DNA of 64,000 nucleotides from Isosphaeraceae bacterium EP7 (GCA_038400315.1 CP151667.1:4227174-4291173), one strand, 5' to 3'; positions 9,522 to 17,789 are shown, numbered from the stretch's first letter. Made by a program: numbers and translations. Notes: generated by a model not told the origin, from the letters alone.

Positions 9522-10016
9522 GGTGCTGCGTCGCTTCCTTGGGGTGCGGATTCAGGAGGTGTGCAAGCCTCGCCGACATCGGCGAAGGGCCCGGACCGCG
9601 CGACTTCGCGCCAGTCCTTGGGGCCTCTCCTCAAGAATATCCCCTAAGCGGGAGATAATGCCCCAAGAAAATCGACAAATTCGGAAAAGAATTCCGGACC
9701 CCCATCTCGGCCCGGCAAAATCCCGCCCGCGTCCGGGCCTGAACGGGCCGAAATCGCGCCCGGCACCCTCCGTGTCCAGGGCAGTCCAGACCTTAGCCGC
9801 GGGGAGCGACGGGGCACGCGGCCGAAAAGGCATGTCCCGTCGAGCCCCGCCCAATCATCAACTCCGGCTGACCCCGCCCAATCCTCAATGGCCCTCATCC
9901 GTTCCGTCCATTCGAGCCTTGCGACCTCCCTTGGGCGTGGATAGGCTCGCAGTCGTCCGCGACGCGCGGTGGTCTCCGCCCGCCCTGAAAGCGATCCGAC
10001 CGCTTTGGAGTGTTCC
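9522..10016. other. 495-base intergenic region without a supported gene
   Basis: This stretch separates two divergently transcribed genes and should hold both promoters. Short frames cross it on both strands, but none has convincing codon bias or a recognisable product. The left part (about 9640-9710) is AT-richer (AAGAAAATCGACAAATTCGGAAAAG) than the surroundings. A 17-base direct repeat, 16/17 identical, occurs at 9845-9861 and 9872-9888 (CCCCGCCCAATCATCAA / CCCCGCCCAATCCTCAA), with a 27-base period. I see no RNA gene. Confidence 0.5.
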
Positions 10017-10565
10017 ATGCCCCGCAATTTCGTGCTGACCCTGGCCGGGCCCGACCGGATCGGGATCGTCGAGGAAGTGACCCGCCTGGTGCTCGAGAAG
10101 GGCGGCAACGTGGAGGCCAGCCGCATGGCGCGTCTCGGCGGCGAGTTCGCCGTCCTGATGCTCGTCGCGACCCCCGCGGGCAAGGGCGACGTGACCGAGG
10201 CCGATTTCGACGGCCTGAAGGCCCAGGGCTACAAGCTCTCCGTCGCCCCCGCCGCCATGCCCGCCGACTCCGCGCACGAAGGCTGGAACCCCTACCGGAT
10301 CGAAGTCGACGGGGCCGACAACGAGGGCATCATCCACGAAGTCTCCCGCCACCTGGCCGCCCACGGAATCAGCATCGAGGAAATGGACTCCGAGTCCGCC
10401 CCCGCCCCCACCAGCGGAGTCCCCCTCTTCTCCATGAGAGCCCTCGTCCTCGTCCCCCCCGATGTCGACGAAGCCTGGACCGACGGCCTCAAGGAGATCG
10501 GCTGGCGGATGAACCTGGAAATCGACGTCGCGCCTGCGTCGGAGGATGAGGTCGATGAGGATTGA
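10017..10565 (+). CDS. tandem ACT-domain protein, GcvR-like
   Basis: A 182-residue protein consisting of two ACT domains. The first (residues about 1-80) begins FVLTLAGPDRIGIVEEVTRL with the glycine-rich turn typical of amino-acid-binding ACT domains. The second (about 90-170) contains YRIEVDGADNEGIIHEVSRH. This is the architecture of GcvR, the accessory repressor of the glycine cleavage system, and of related stand-alone ACT regulators. No DNA-binding domain is present, so it would act by binding a partner protein and an amino acid. No gcv genes are in the window, so the regulatory target is unknown. The ATG at 10017 was chosen because the ACT fold starts immediately after it. The C-terminus is acidic. 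Confidence 0.85.
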   Translation: MPRNFVLTLAGPDRIGIVEEVTRLVLEKGGNVEASRMARLGGEFAVLMLVATPAGKGDVTEADFDGLKAQGYKLSVAPAAMPADSAHEGWNPYRIEVDGADNEGIIHEVSRHLAAHGISIEEMDSESAPAPTSGVPLFSMRALVLVPPDVDEAWTDGLKEIGWRMNLEIDVAPASEDEVDED

Positions 10566-10641
10566 CGGGCGAGGGCAGGTCACCTAAACACTGGATTCCC
10601 CCCCTCTAGCCAGCCGAAGCCCGAGGCCTGGGCCCTTCTAG

Positions 10642-11577
10642 TTAGTAGGATCCGGCGGACACGATCTCACCACCGCTCCTCGTCGAGAGGGCCCTCCACA
10701 CCTCGATCGAGATCGTTTCTCTTGCCGACACGACGTGACCGTCCGCGAACAGGCAGTTCGACGAGGTCCCGTGGAGGCTACCGGCGGTGTAGGCACCCTC
10801 CTGGGCATACCCGTCGTTGGAGCACGTCTTCCCATTCGGCGTGATGTTGTGGTTGTAGACTGTCATGCTCAACTGCCCTTCGAGCCATTTGAGGCCCTTG
10901 GCCTCGCGCTCCGCGAGCGCCGTGCTGCCGAGGCAGGCGGCGATGAATGCGTCAAACTTCTCGGGCCCTCGGATCATCGGCGTGATGTAGACCTGCCGCT
11001 TGGGCTCAGGATCGGGCGCGGTCGGGGGCGGGCTGACCAGCCATTCGGACATCGCCACGGTATTGGACATGCCATCCGCGATGCCGGCGATCCGGATGGG
11101 CTGTTCGAAGCCGTTCACGAAGATGCCGTTGCTCGAGGCCTCGGGCACCGAATTCCTCTGGGCACCGAAGCCGATGCACACGGGATAGCTGGCGGGTCCG
11201 CCCGGGCCACGAGCGGCGGAGTCCGAAGGGCAGGCGAAGATGGAGAGCGACGTGGATCCGACGGTCCTGTTCTGCGACGAATAGGGGTTCACGTTGAAAT
11301 TGATCGAGTGGTACAAGGCCGTCTGCTCGCAGAACGGGAGCATCATTGAGTGGGCCGAGAAACCGTTGATATTGCCCGCGAACGGCATCGAGCTCAGCGC
11401 GGTTTCGTATGACGACAGGGCGATGCCCAACTGACGGAGATTCTGCATACAGCTGGCCCGCCTAGCCGCCTCGCGTGCCGCCTGGACCGCGGGCAGCAGG
11501 ATCGCGATCAATACACCGATGATGAGGGCCGCGACCATCGCCTCGATCAACGTGAATCCGTTCACTCGTCGTCGCAT
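10642..11577 (-). CDS. DUF1559 family pseudopilin-like protein
   Basis: A 311-residue member of the DUF1559 (SBP_bac_10) family, expanded in planctomycetes. The N-terminus has a type IV prepilin cleavage/methylation signal (NGFTLIEAM) followed by a hydrophobic helix (VAALIIGVLIAILLPAVQAA) and the family signature REAARRASCMQNLRQLGIAL. The C-terminal part has the H/DG-type motif region LFADGHV, characteristic of the family, and ends in SGGEIVSAGSY. The ATG at 11577 puts the prepilin signal 7 residues in; the upstream in-frame start would add 24 non-conserved residues. It is probably processed by a prepilin peptidase and held in or exported across the inner membrane. The actual role of the family is unknown. 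Confidence 0.93.
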   Translation of the reverse strand: MRRRVNGFTLIEAMVAALIIGVLIAILLPAVQAAREAARRASCMQNLRQLGIALSSYETALSSMPFAGNINGFSAHSMMLPFCEQTALYHSINFNVNPYSSQNRTVGSTSLSIFACPSDSAARGPGGPASYPVCIGFGAQRNSVPEASSNGIFVNGFEQPIRIAGIADGMSNTVAMSEWLVSPPPTAPDPEPKRQVYITPMIRGPEKFDAFIAACLGSTALAEREAKGLKWLEGQLSMTVYNHNITPNGKTCSNDGYAQEGAYTAGSLHGTSSNCLFADGHVVSARETISIEVWRALSTRSGGEIVSAGSY

Positions 11578-11632
11578 GGATGACCTCGGGTTGGCCGGTC
11601 GAGTTGGAATCGGGACGGCGGACAATGTCATC

Positions 11633-11723
11633 GAGGGAAAAGGGGACATTCTACTTTATTGAAGTGGGCCCGCCTTCCTGGGGCGGGGCTTGGAAAAGTA
11701 GAACGTCCCCTTTTTCCCTTTCA
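11633..11723. repeat. REP/MITE-like inverted repeat element (best-preserved copy)
   Basis: The left arm (11633-11657) reads GGGAAAAGGGGACATTCTAC followed by TTT. The right arm (about 11694-11723) is its reverse complement with one substitution and one extra A. About 35 bases separate the arms, including a GC-rich inner stem (GGGCCCGCC...GGGGCGGGG). It lies between the DUF1559 gene and the secreted TPR gene, outside both reading frames. Related partial copies occur at 12673-12698, 13385-13409 and 15703-15770. Such elements are typical of REP sequences mobilised by distant tyrosine transposases (RAYT); that link is inference, as no transposase is in the window. Confidence 0.7.
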
Positions 11724-12545
11724 ACGAGGACTTGGCGTTTTGGGTGAGGTTGCGGTGGACATCTCGATGACGGCAATTCTCTGCTTCGCGGCCTTGGCCT
11801 GGGGGCTGTCCGGGTAATTTTGGATCAGCAAGCGGTAGGCTTTCAAGGCTTCGGAGGGCTTCCCCATCGACTCCAGATGGCCGGCCTTCAAGAGCAACAA
11901 GGCGGCTTCGTCGGGAGCAGGCTCGTCTTCCTGGGCGAGTTCGATCAGGTCGCTCCGGTTGAGCTTGCGCCCCAAGCCCACGAGCAAATTCGTCGCCTCA
12001 TTGACGGTCGTGATGTCTGCCTCCATCTTCCGGACTGCCAGAAGCCAATCGACGGCAGCTTCCCGCTTGCCCTGGCGTATCAGGGACTTTGCGATCGCGA
12101 GGTCTGAATTCGCCTTCGTCACCGAGCCAGGGGCTTGCGATCCGCCCTTGCCGGTCGAGTTTTGACTGTCCGCGACGGCGACTGACGCCGAGGTAGGCTT
12201 GGATGTCGTTCTCGCCCGCTTCTTCTTCGACCTTCCACCTATCCGGGGTGACGGCGGAATGTATCCTGTCGCGTCGTGGCCAGTCGCCCGGTAGGGCTGG
12301 GCGTTGATAGCCTCGGCAAGCCCGCCGCCGAAGCCCATGCCGACTCCGCCCCCGTAACTGCCGTCATATCCGGCGGAGTTCGGCAGGAACTGGCCACCGG
12401 CGTAGAACTTGCCGTTGACGGTGATACCGCCGGCCGGGGCGTGCCGCTGCTGGGCCATGCATTCGCCGGAAACGGTCAGAATCAGGTATGCCGAGATTCC
12501 CAGAACGATGCGTCTTGAAATCGTCTTTGTGGACGGTTTGGACAT
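11721..12545 (-). CDS. secreted protein with C-terminal TPR-like repeats
   Basis: A 274-residue protein with an N-terminal Sec signal peptide (hydrophobic IVLGISAYLILTVSG, possible cleavage near CMA-QQ). After it comes a Gly/Tyr-rich low-complexity stretch (GYDGSYGGGVGMGFGGG) and a basic, Ser/Thr-rich linker. The last 110 residues are helical, with at least one good TPR unit (ALLLLKAGHLESMGKPSEAL, then AYRLLIQNYPDSPQAKAA). This suggests a periplasmic scaffold or binding role. The base composition is somewhat lower in GC than its neighbours. The stop lies directly against the right arm of the inverted repeat at 11633-11723. Confidence 0.75.
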   Translation of the reverse strand: MSKPSTKTISRRIVLGISAYLILTVSGECMAQQRHAPAGGITVNGKFYAGGQFLPNSAGYDGSYGGGVGMGFGGGLAEAINAQPYRATGHDATGYIPPSPRIGGRSKKKRARTTSKPTSASVAVADSQNSTGKGGSQAPGSVTKANSDLAIAKSLIRQGKREAAVDWLLAVRKMEADITTVNEATNLLVGLGRKLNRSDLIELAQEDEPAPDEAALLLLKAGHLESMGKPSEALKAYRLLIQNYPDSPQAKAAKQRIAVIEMSTATSPKTPSPR

Positions 12546-12672
12546 GATTCAACTCGATGGGGGGCGAACTTCAGAGCGTCGAGGCGAGATCATCAGGTAT
12601 ATCGTGCGATCATGCAATCGTGTCGGGGCGAAATGAGTCTTCCCGGCGACGAAAGTGCCGGCGGCGGGGCGA

Positions 12673-12698
12673 GAGGGGAAAAGGGGACATCGAATCGA
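12673..12698. repeat. partial copy of the GGGAAAAGGGGACAT repeat
   Basis: The 15-mer GGGAAAAGGGGACAT at 12676-12690 is identical to the left arm of the element at 11633-11723. After it the sequence diverges (CGAATCGACCCCCC). No matching right arm was found nearby. It lies in the 264-base gap between the TPR protein and the SnoaL-like gene. Confidence 0.6.
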
Positions 12699-12809
12699 CC
12701 CCCCCGAAGTCGCCACGCTCGGCTGGGATCGGCCCGATGTGCCGGAGAGGGTTAACCTGGCCAATCTCTCGAAGATCGGGCAGCGGGAGGTCGAGTCACG
12801 CGGACCCGA

Positions 12810-13220
12810 TCAGCTCGTCGTCGCCCCCAGCTGCATCATCAGGCCCAAGGTGTCCATAAGGATTCGGGTGTCCTTGATCCGCCCTTCGATAAGCCGGTCG
12901 ATGACCATTCCCCATACGGACACACCGCGGCCGGTGGCCGGGATGCCGAGGAATGGCCCGTTGTGGGTCCCGGTCCACGCGAACCGAGTGAGCACGCGGT
13001 CGCCTTCGGTGAGTTGCTCCTCGATGGTCCAGTGCATGTCGGGGAACGCGGCACGCATGCCACGCAGGACGTCCTGAAGGCCGGTTAGGCCAGGTCCCTG
13101 GCCCGGGAACGGAACAAGTTCGACCACGTCCTCCCAGGCGAACCGATCGGCCCCGTCCACGTCCCCCTGATTGATGACCTCCTCGATGAACCGGCGGACG
13201 ATGGCGGCATTGTCGGGCAT
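12810..13220 (-). CDS. SnoaL-like ester cyclase family protein
   Basis: A 136-residue protein of the NTF2-like superfamily, SnoaL / ester-cyclase branch. The pattern is N-terminal NAAIVRRFIEEVINQGDVDG, then FAWEDVVELVPFPGQGPGLTG with the typical GLxG loop, then DMHWTIEEQLTEGDRVLTRF and WTGTHNGPFLGIPATGRGV. The last of these is the hallmark of the family (W-x-G-T-H-x-G-x-F-x-G-x-P-x-T-G). The start at 13220 is preceded by GGAGA on the coding strand. SnoaL proteins close polyketide rings, but most short stand-alone members have unknown substrates. No polyketide genes are nearby, so a generic small-molecule enzyme is the safest call. Confidence 0.88.
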   Translation of the reverse strand: MPDNAAIVRRFIEEVINQGDVDGADRFAWEDVVELVPFPGQGPGLTGLQDVLRGMRAAFPDMHWTIEEQLTEGDRVLTRFAWTGTHNGPFLGIPATGRGVSVWGMVIDRLIEGRIKDTRILMDTLGLMMQLGATTS

Positions 13221-13384
13221 GGACGGTTCTCCGGACGGTTCGGGCGACCCCAAAGAGGCCCGGAGAGTTTACCGCGGTCCTGACCTCTGCGCAAGGGTGA
13301 CCCCATGGCGAGCTAAGTCGTTGCCGGTTCCCATGATCTCGCACGCGGCCCGCCCCGCGGTTCTCGCCCGGAGCAGCTTTCGAA

Positions 13385-13409
13385 GGAAAGGGAAAAGGGG
13401 ATCGATTCA
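13385..13409. repeat. partial copy of the GGGAAAAGGGGA repeat
   Basis: GGGAAAAGGGGA at 13390-13401 matches the first 12 bases of the left arm of the element at 11633-11723; the following bases (TCGATTCACG) resemble those of the copy at 12673. It lies about 90 bases upstream of the PEP-CTERM gene, inside its likely promoter region. Confidence 0.45.
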
Positions 13410-13500
13410 CGACGTTAAGATTCTTCTGGATTCAACGCATCACCCATGGCATCATGATCGGCTCTTCTCGTCATCACCTTTCTATCGAGAATCTCCGACG

Positions 13501-14385
13501 ATGCGAACGAGGATCTATTCCACCGGTCTCCTTTGTCTCGCGATGATCGCGACAGCGTCCTCGGCCCGGTCCGAGGCGATCGGGATTTCCTTTTACGGCA
13601 GCCTCTACGACATCGACCTGGCGACCGGTGCTGCCACAAATCTCCGGAACACGGGGCTTCAGTCGGTTGTCGGGGTCGCCCTGCGTGCGGATGGCGCCCT
13701 GTTTACGATGACGACATTCGGCGACAACATCCCATCAACGCTCATGCGCATCGACCCGCTCACCGGGGCCGCGACTGTCATCGGTGCGGTGGGCCTGGAC
13801 ATCCGCGAGGGCGACCTCGGCTTCGACCCGAGCACCCAAGAACTGTTCGGGCTCTTTAACCTCGGGAGCGGGGGTACGCAGAGCCTGCTGCGATTGGATG
13901 CCGACACGGGGCAGGCCACGGTGATCGGTGTGGTCCCGGGGGGGGTTGACGATATGTCCGGCCTGACATTCGACGCGTCGGGTAATCTGCTCGTCCTGGA
14001 GACTCGCATCAGCACGGATGGAGACTCAAGGCTCCTGACGCTGGACAAATCGACCGGTGCAATCCTCTCTGCGCTGACGCTCGATCGTCAACTCGGAGTG
14101 GTCGGGGGTCTCTCGTACGACGGCCTCTCCGGCAATCTCTACCTCGTCGAAGGCAATTTCGGCTCATCCGACCCGAATTCCCTCTACACGGTTGATCGGA
14201 CAACGGGTGGATTGACCGCGGTCGGGCCGACCGGCCTATCGACCGAAGGCCTGGCGGGCCTGACGATCACCCCGTTCGCAGTCGCGGTCCCGGAGCCGGC
14301 GTCAGTTGTTCTTTTAGGCCTTGGTGTCGCAGGCCTCGGGGTCCGGCTCCTACGTCAGCCCCACCGTCGGGCCATGACCCGTTAG
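13501..14385 (+). CDS. PEP-CTERM sorting-domain protein, propeller-like
   Basis: A 294-residue exported protein. The N-terminal signal peptide (STGLLCLAMIATASSARS) follows the ATG at 13501. The body has repeated units of the form LYDIDLATGAAT, LMRIDPLTGAAT, LLRLDADTGQAT, LLTLDKSTGAI and LYTVDRTTGGLT. These look like five or more beta-propeller blades, similar to proteins annotated DUF4394 or WD40-like. The C-terminus carries a full PEP-CTERM signal: VPEPASVVLLGLGVAGLG plus an Arg-rich tail. That signal is recognised by exosortase/EpsH-type enzymes, which move such proteins to the surface in exopolysaccharide-producing bacteria. No exosortase gene lies in the window. An upstream start at 13171 would overlap the divergent SnoaL gene and bury the signal peptide. 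Confidence 0.9.
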   Translation: MRTRIYSTGLLCLAMIATASSARSEAIGISFYGSLYDIDLATGAATNLRNTGLQSVVGVALRADGALFTMTTFGDNIPSTLMRIDPLTGAATVIGAVGLDIREGDLGFDPSTQELFGLFNLGSGGTQSLLRLDADTGQATVIGVVPGGVDDMSGLTFDASGNLLVLETRISTDGDSRLLTLDKSTGAILSALTLDRQLGVVGGLSYDGLSGNLYLVEGNFGSSDPNSLYTVDRTTGGLTAVGPTGLSTEGLAGLTITPFAVAVPEPASVVLLGLGVAGLGVRLLRQPHRRAMTR

Positions 14386-14406
14386 GTGGACGACCAGTTC
14401 CCCGCC

Positions 14407-14793
14407 TTAACGTGGGCGCAATGCGGCCCACTCCAGGAGGGCGTCGAGTGCCGGGCACATCGCCTTGCCCCACTCGGTCAACTCGTATTCAACCTTCGGG
14501 GGGACCTGGGGATAGACGGTCCGCTTGACCACGCCGTCTCGCTCGAGCTCGCGGAGCTGCTGGATCAGCATCTTCTGCGAGACGGCGGGCAGGGCCTTCT
14601 CCAGCTCCGAGAATCGCAGGACCCCGCTGCCGAAAAGCTGGAAGATGATGGCCATCTTCCATCGCCCCTCCAGGATGCGAAACGCATCCGCGACGCCGCT
14701 GGCGGCCATCGCGGGGGTGACGTCGTCTAACTTACCTGTGGGTGAGTACCCCACTTTTTTGTCTGTTCTTGCCATGGTTGTCAGTATAGCCAT
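14407..14793 (-). CDS. HxlR-family winged-helix transcriptional regulator
   Basis: A 128-residue HxlR-type regulator. The winged-helix region covers residues about 30-115: VADAFRILEGRWKMAIIFQL, LRFSELEKALPAVSQKMLIQ, then QLRELERDGVVKRTVYPQVP and the wing/strand KVEYELTEWGK. The family normally has a conserved Cys near the N-terminal helix for redox or electrophile sensing; here the position before the GRWK motif holds no Cys, so sensing is unclear. Starts at 14793 or 14775 (both ATG) are possible. It is divergent from the SDR gene at 14870. HxlR regulators commonly control the divergently placed oxidoreductase, and an inverted repeat sits between the two genes. Confidence 0.9.
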   Translation of the reverse strand: MAILTTMARTDKKVGYSPTGKLDDVTPAMAASGVADAFRILEGRWKMAIIFQLFGSGVLRFSELEKALPAVSQKMLIQQLRELERDGVVKRTVYPQVPPKVEYELTEWGKAMCPALDALLEWAALRPR

Positions 14794-14799
14794 AAAGTT

Positions 14800-14861
14800 C
14801 GGCTCAAGCGATTGGCCCTCTCGGTTTGTGTTGACCGACGGCTGCTGAATCGCTCAAGCCG
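14800..14861. promoter_or_regulatory. inverted repeat between the HxlR and SDR genes, possible operator
   Basis: CGGCTCAAGCGATT (14800-14813) and AATCGCTCAAGCCG (14848-14861) form an imperfect inverted repeat (12 of 14 positions complementary), with 34 bases between the arms. The region is the 76-base gap shared by both divergent promoters, and the right arm lies 8 bases before the SDR start codon. HxlR proteins bind dyad sites in such gaps. The assignment is inference from position and symmetry only. Confidence 0.4.
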
Positions 14862-14869
14862 AGGCGACG

Positions 14870-15652
14870 ATGAGCAATTATCTGGGGTTCAAGGGCACAC
14901 GAGCCCTCGTCACGGGCGGCAGTAAGGGCATCGGCGAGGCGGTCGTCCGGCGAATGCGGGAGGCCGGTGCGACGGTGCTCACCACCGCTCGCACGCGGCC
15001 CGCGGACATCCCGGACGACGAGTTTTTCGTCACTGCGGACGTGGCGACTGCCGAGGGCTGTACGACCGTGGCTGACGCGGTCCTGGGGCGACTTGGCGGG
15101 GTCGATGTCGTGGTCCACGTCGTCGGCGGGTCATCGGCCCGCGCGGGAGGGTTCGCGGCGCTCGACGACGGCGCATGGCGGCGGGCACTCGACCTGAACC
15201 TGTTCCCGGCGGTCCGATTGGATCGGGCCCTGCTGCCGTCGATGCTCGAGCGGGGGGCGGGCGTCATCATCCACGTCAGCTCGATTCAGCGAGTTTTGCC
15301 CCTGCCCGAGGCCACGATGGCCTACGCCGCGGCGAAGGCCGCGTTGTCGAACTACAGCAAGGGGCTCTCGAAAGAAGTGAGCCCGAAGGGCGTCCGCGTG
15401 GTCCAGGTCTCGCCCGGGTGGGTCGAGACCGAGGCCTCCACGGGACTTCTCCGGGAGTTGTCGAAGACGATGGGTTCAGGGATCGAGGAGGCCCGCCAGG
15501 CTCTGATGGCCTCGCTCGGGGGCATCCCTATCGGCCGGCCGGCCCGTCCCGAAGAGGTGGCGGACCTCATCGCGTTCCTCGCCTCGCCACGAGCGGCCTC
15601 CATCACGGGGGCCGAGTACGTCATCGACGGAGGGACGGTGCCCACGGTGTAA
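14870..15652 (+). CDS. short-chain dehydrogenase/reductase
   Basis: A 260-residue classical SDR. Cofactor motif TGGSKGIG at about residues 15-22, catalytic Ser in HVSSIQ (about 142), YxxxK in YAAAK (about 155-159), and the C-terminal [11 protein letters not shown] typical of SDR oxidoreductases. TTARTRP after beta-strand 2 has basic residues, suggesting NADP(H) preference. The substrate is not predictable. Divergent from an HxlR regulator 76 bases away, so it may be induced by a reactive carbonyl, quinone or similar stress; that is inference. Confidence 0.93.
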   Translation: MSNYLGFKGTRALVTGGSKGIGEAVVRRMREAGATVLTTARTRPADIPDDEFFVTADVATAEGCTTVADAVLGRLGGVDVVVHVVGGSSARAGGFAALDDGAWRRALDLNLFPAVRLDRALLPSMLERGAGVIIHVSSIQRVLPLPEATMAYAAAKAALSNYSKGLSKEVSPKGVRVVQVSPGWVETEASTGLLRELSKTMGSGIEEARQALMASLGGIPIGRPARPEEVADLIAFLASPRAASITGAEYVIDGGTVPTV

Positions 15653-15702
15653 GACCTCGAGGTTGATCTGCCGCTTGATCATCACCCCATGACCTGCCCA
15701 CC

Positions 15703-15770
15703 TTATGGGAAGGGGACATTCGACTTGATTGAAGCGAGGTCGTCTTGCTGGGGCGCGAGGAGCACGACGT
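15703..15770. repeat. diverged copy of the REP/MITE-like element
   Basis: From 15711 the sequence aligns with the element at 11641 over about 50 bases: AGGGGACATTCGACTTGATT here against AGGGGACATTCTACTTTATT there, continuing through GAAG and the shared CTGGGGCG core. I count roughly three quarters identity. The right arm is not clearly recognisable, so this copy is decayed or truncated. It lies between the SDR gene and the NmrA-type gene. Confidence 0.55.
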
Positions 15771-15938
15771 CGAGTCGAGCTTCTCGCGGGGTTGCTGCGG
15801 AGTTGTCACACAATCGGGGCCGGTTTCGTCCTTGTGGTCAGTCGGGGGCATCGGTGGGATTGGACCGGGTCGCACTCGTCGAGTGGCGGCTCTGGTCCTT
15901 CCGCCGCGATGTGCGGGCGACAATTCGGGAGACTTGCC

Positions 15939-16700
15939 ATGAAGATTGTGGTGATTGGCGGCAGCGGGCTTATTGGTACGAAGCTCGTGAGCAACTTGCG
16001 GGCGGCTGGCCACGAGGTCGTGTCGGCGTCGCCCTCGTCGGGCGTGAATACGCTCACGGGCGAGGGCCTTGCCGAGGCTCTGGCGGGGGCCAGCGTGGTC
16101 GTCGATGTGGCGAACTCGCCTTCGTTCGAGGACAAGGCCGTCATGGACTTCTTTGAGACGACGGGCCGGAATATCCTCGCCGCCGAGGCGATTGCCGGGG
16201 TTTCCCACCATGTCGCCCTGTCGGTCGTCGGCACCGAACGGCTGCTGGCGAGCGGGTATTTCCGGGCGAAGATGGCCCAGGAAACGCTGATCCAGGGCGC
16301 GAAGATCCCCTACACGATCGTGCGGTCGACGCAGTTCTTCGAGTTCGTCGGCGGCATCGCCCAATCGGCCACCGAAGGGACGACCGTCCGCCTCTCGCCG
16401 GCCCTGTTGCAGCCGATCGTTTCCGATGACGTCGCCGCGATCCTCGCCGAGGTCGCCGTCGCGGAGCCCTTGAATGGCACGATCGAGATCGCCGGCCCCG
16501 AGGCCATCGCCCTCGACGAACTCGTCCGCCGCTATTTGATCGCGAACCATGACCCGCGAACCGTCATCACCGATCCCAAGGCCGGATACTTCGGCACCGA
16601 GGTGGACGACCGGAGCCTGACCCCCGGCCCCGGCCCCGGCGCCCGCCTCGGCGCCACCCGTTACAACGACTGGCTCGGGCGTACCGCCGCCAAGGCTTGA
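15939..16700 (+). CDS. NmrA/SDR-type NAD(P)-binding protein
   Basis: A 253-residue atypical SDR. The N-terminal Rossmann motif is MKIVVIGGSGLIGTKLVSNL (GGSGLIG), followed by a second strand with VVSASPSSGVNTLTGEGL. There is no YxxxK catalytic pair; the sequence HHVALSVVGTERLLASGYFRAK and YTIVRSTQFFEFV are typical of the NmrA-like / NAD(P)H-binding (PF13460) group, which act as redox sensors or isoflavone-reductase-like enzymes. The ATG at 15939 is preceded by GGGAGA. It follows the SDR gene by 286 bases, so an operon is uncertain. Confidence 0.88.
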   Translation: MKIVVIGGSGLIGTKLVSNLRAAGHEVVSASPSSGVNTLTGEGLAEALAGASVVVDVANSPSFEDKAVMDFFETTGRNILAAEAIAGVSHHVALSVVGTERLLASGYFRAKMAQETLIQGAKIPYTIVRSTQFFEFVGGIAQSATEGTTVRLSPALLQPIVSDDVAAILAEVAVAEPLNGTIEIAGPEAIALDELVRRYLIANHDPRTVITDPKAGYFGTEVDDRSLTPGPGPGARLGATRYNDWLGRTAAKA

Positions 16701-16889
16701 GGCATCGTGCGGCCCCATGCTTCCGGAAGGCCTACTCCGAGTCTTCACGGTCCGAGGTCGATGTGCCGCTGCCGGTGGCTTCACCGCGGCGGGGAAAGGG
16801 GGGATACTCTCCCTTTTGTCGGGAAGGCCGGCGGTCTCGGACGCGAGGGGCGGTCTTCGAGATCGACGCATGGGAAACGGGGGCTCGAA

Positions 16890-17789
16890 GTGACGATTGA
16901 CGCGGACCACATTCGTCTTGGACGACGGGCCTTCCTCAAGAACGGGACTCTGGTGCTGGCGGCGGCCTCTCTGGGGTCGGCGAAGCTGATCGCCGACGAG
17001 GGCGCTCCGCGCGTGCGTGTGGGGCTTATCACCGACCTGCATTACGCCGACAAGGCGCCGGCCGGCACGCGGCACTACCGGGAGACGCTGGCGAAGCTCG
17101 ACGAGGCGGCCCGGCAGTTCGAGCAAGACAAGCCGGCGTTCCTGGTGGAACTCGGGGACCTGATTGATGCGGCCGACTCGGTGGATGTGGAGTTGGGCTA
17201 TCTCAGGACGATCGAAGGGAAATTCTCGGCGATCTGCAAGGATCGGCACTACGTCCTGGGCAATCACTGCGTGGAGACGCTGAGGAAAGAGGAGTTCCTG
17301 GGCGACGTCGGGCAGGCGACGTCGTACGAGTCGTTCGACCGGGGCGGAATCCATTTCGTCGTGCTGGATGCCTGCTTCCGCGGCGATGGCAAGCCGTATG
17401 GCCGGAAGAACTCGAAGTGGGACGACGCCAACATTCCCGCCGCCGAACTCGAATGGCTGGAAGGGGATCTCAAGGCGAATGACAAGCCGGTCGTCGTGTT
17501 CGCGCACCAACGTCTGGATGTCAGCAATGCTCACGGCGTGAAGAATAACGGCGAGGTGCGGAAGGTCCTCGAAGCGTCGGGGCGGGTCCTGGCCGTGTTC
17601 CAGGGGCACAGCCATCAGAACGACCTCAAGGAGATCGGCGGGATCCACTACTGCACGCTGGTCGCGATGGTGGAAGGCTCGGGCGCCGAGAACAGCGGTT
17701 ACTCGCTCCTGGAGATCGGATCGGATGGGACGATCGAGCTGACCGGGTTCCGCAAGCAGAAGGGGCATACCTGGGAGCGTCCGCAATAA
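16890..17789 (+). CDS. Tat-exported metallophosphoesterase
   Basis: A 299-residue protein. I place the start at the GTG at 16890 because the next residues form a twin-arginine signal (LGRRAFLKNGTLVLAAASLG). The longer frame from 16707 would place it far inside the protein. The calcineurin-like metal-binding motifs are all present: ITDLHY (D-x-H), ELGDLID (GDxxD), LGNHC (GNH), VFAHQ and FQGHSH (GHxH). The family hydrolyses phosphomono- or diesters using two metal ions. The arrangement with RHYRETLAKLDEA after the first motif resembles exported alkaline-phosphatase / ADP-ribose-type phosphoesterases. Export by Tat suggests folding with metal in the cytoplasm before action in the periplasm. The substrate is not known. 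Confidence 0.9.
   Translation: MTIDADHIRLGRRAFLKNGTLVLAAASLGSAKLIADEGAPRVRVGLITDLHYADKAPAGTRHYRETLAKLDEAARQFEQDKPAFLVELGDLIDAADSVDVELGYLRTIEGKFSAICKDRHYVLGNHCVETLRKEEFLGDVGQATSYESFDRGGIHFVVLDACFRGDGKPYGRKNSKWDDANIPAAELEWLEGDLKANDKPVVVFAHQRLDVSNAHGVKNNGEVRKVLEASGRVLAVFQGHSHQNDLKEIGGIHYCTLVAMVEGSGAENSGYSLLEIGSDGTIELTGFRKQKGHTWERPQ

Noticed and set aside
9845-9888. Two 17-base direct repeats as the start of a CRISPR or iteron array
   Set aside because: Only two units exist, with a 27-base period and a mismatch; this is too few and too close for either.
12655-13077. Plus-strand 140-residue frame across a repeat copy and the SnoaL-like gene
   Set aside because: Most of it is antisense to the well-supported SnoaL-like gene; the short stretch reading LGWDRPDVPERVNLANLSKIG might be a gene remnant, but I could not connect it to a family.
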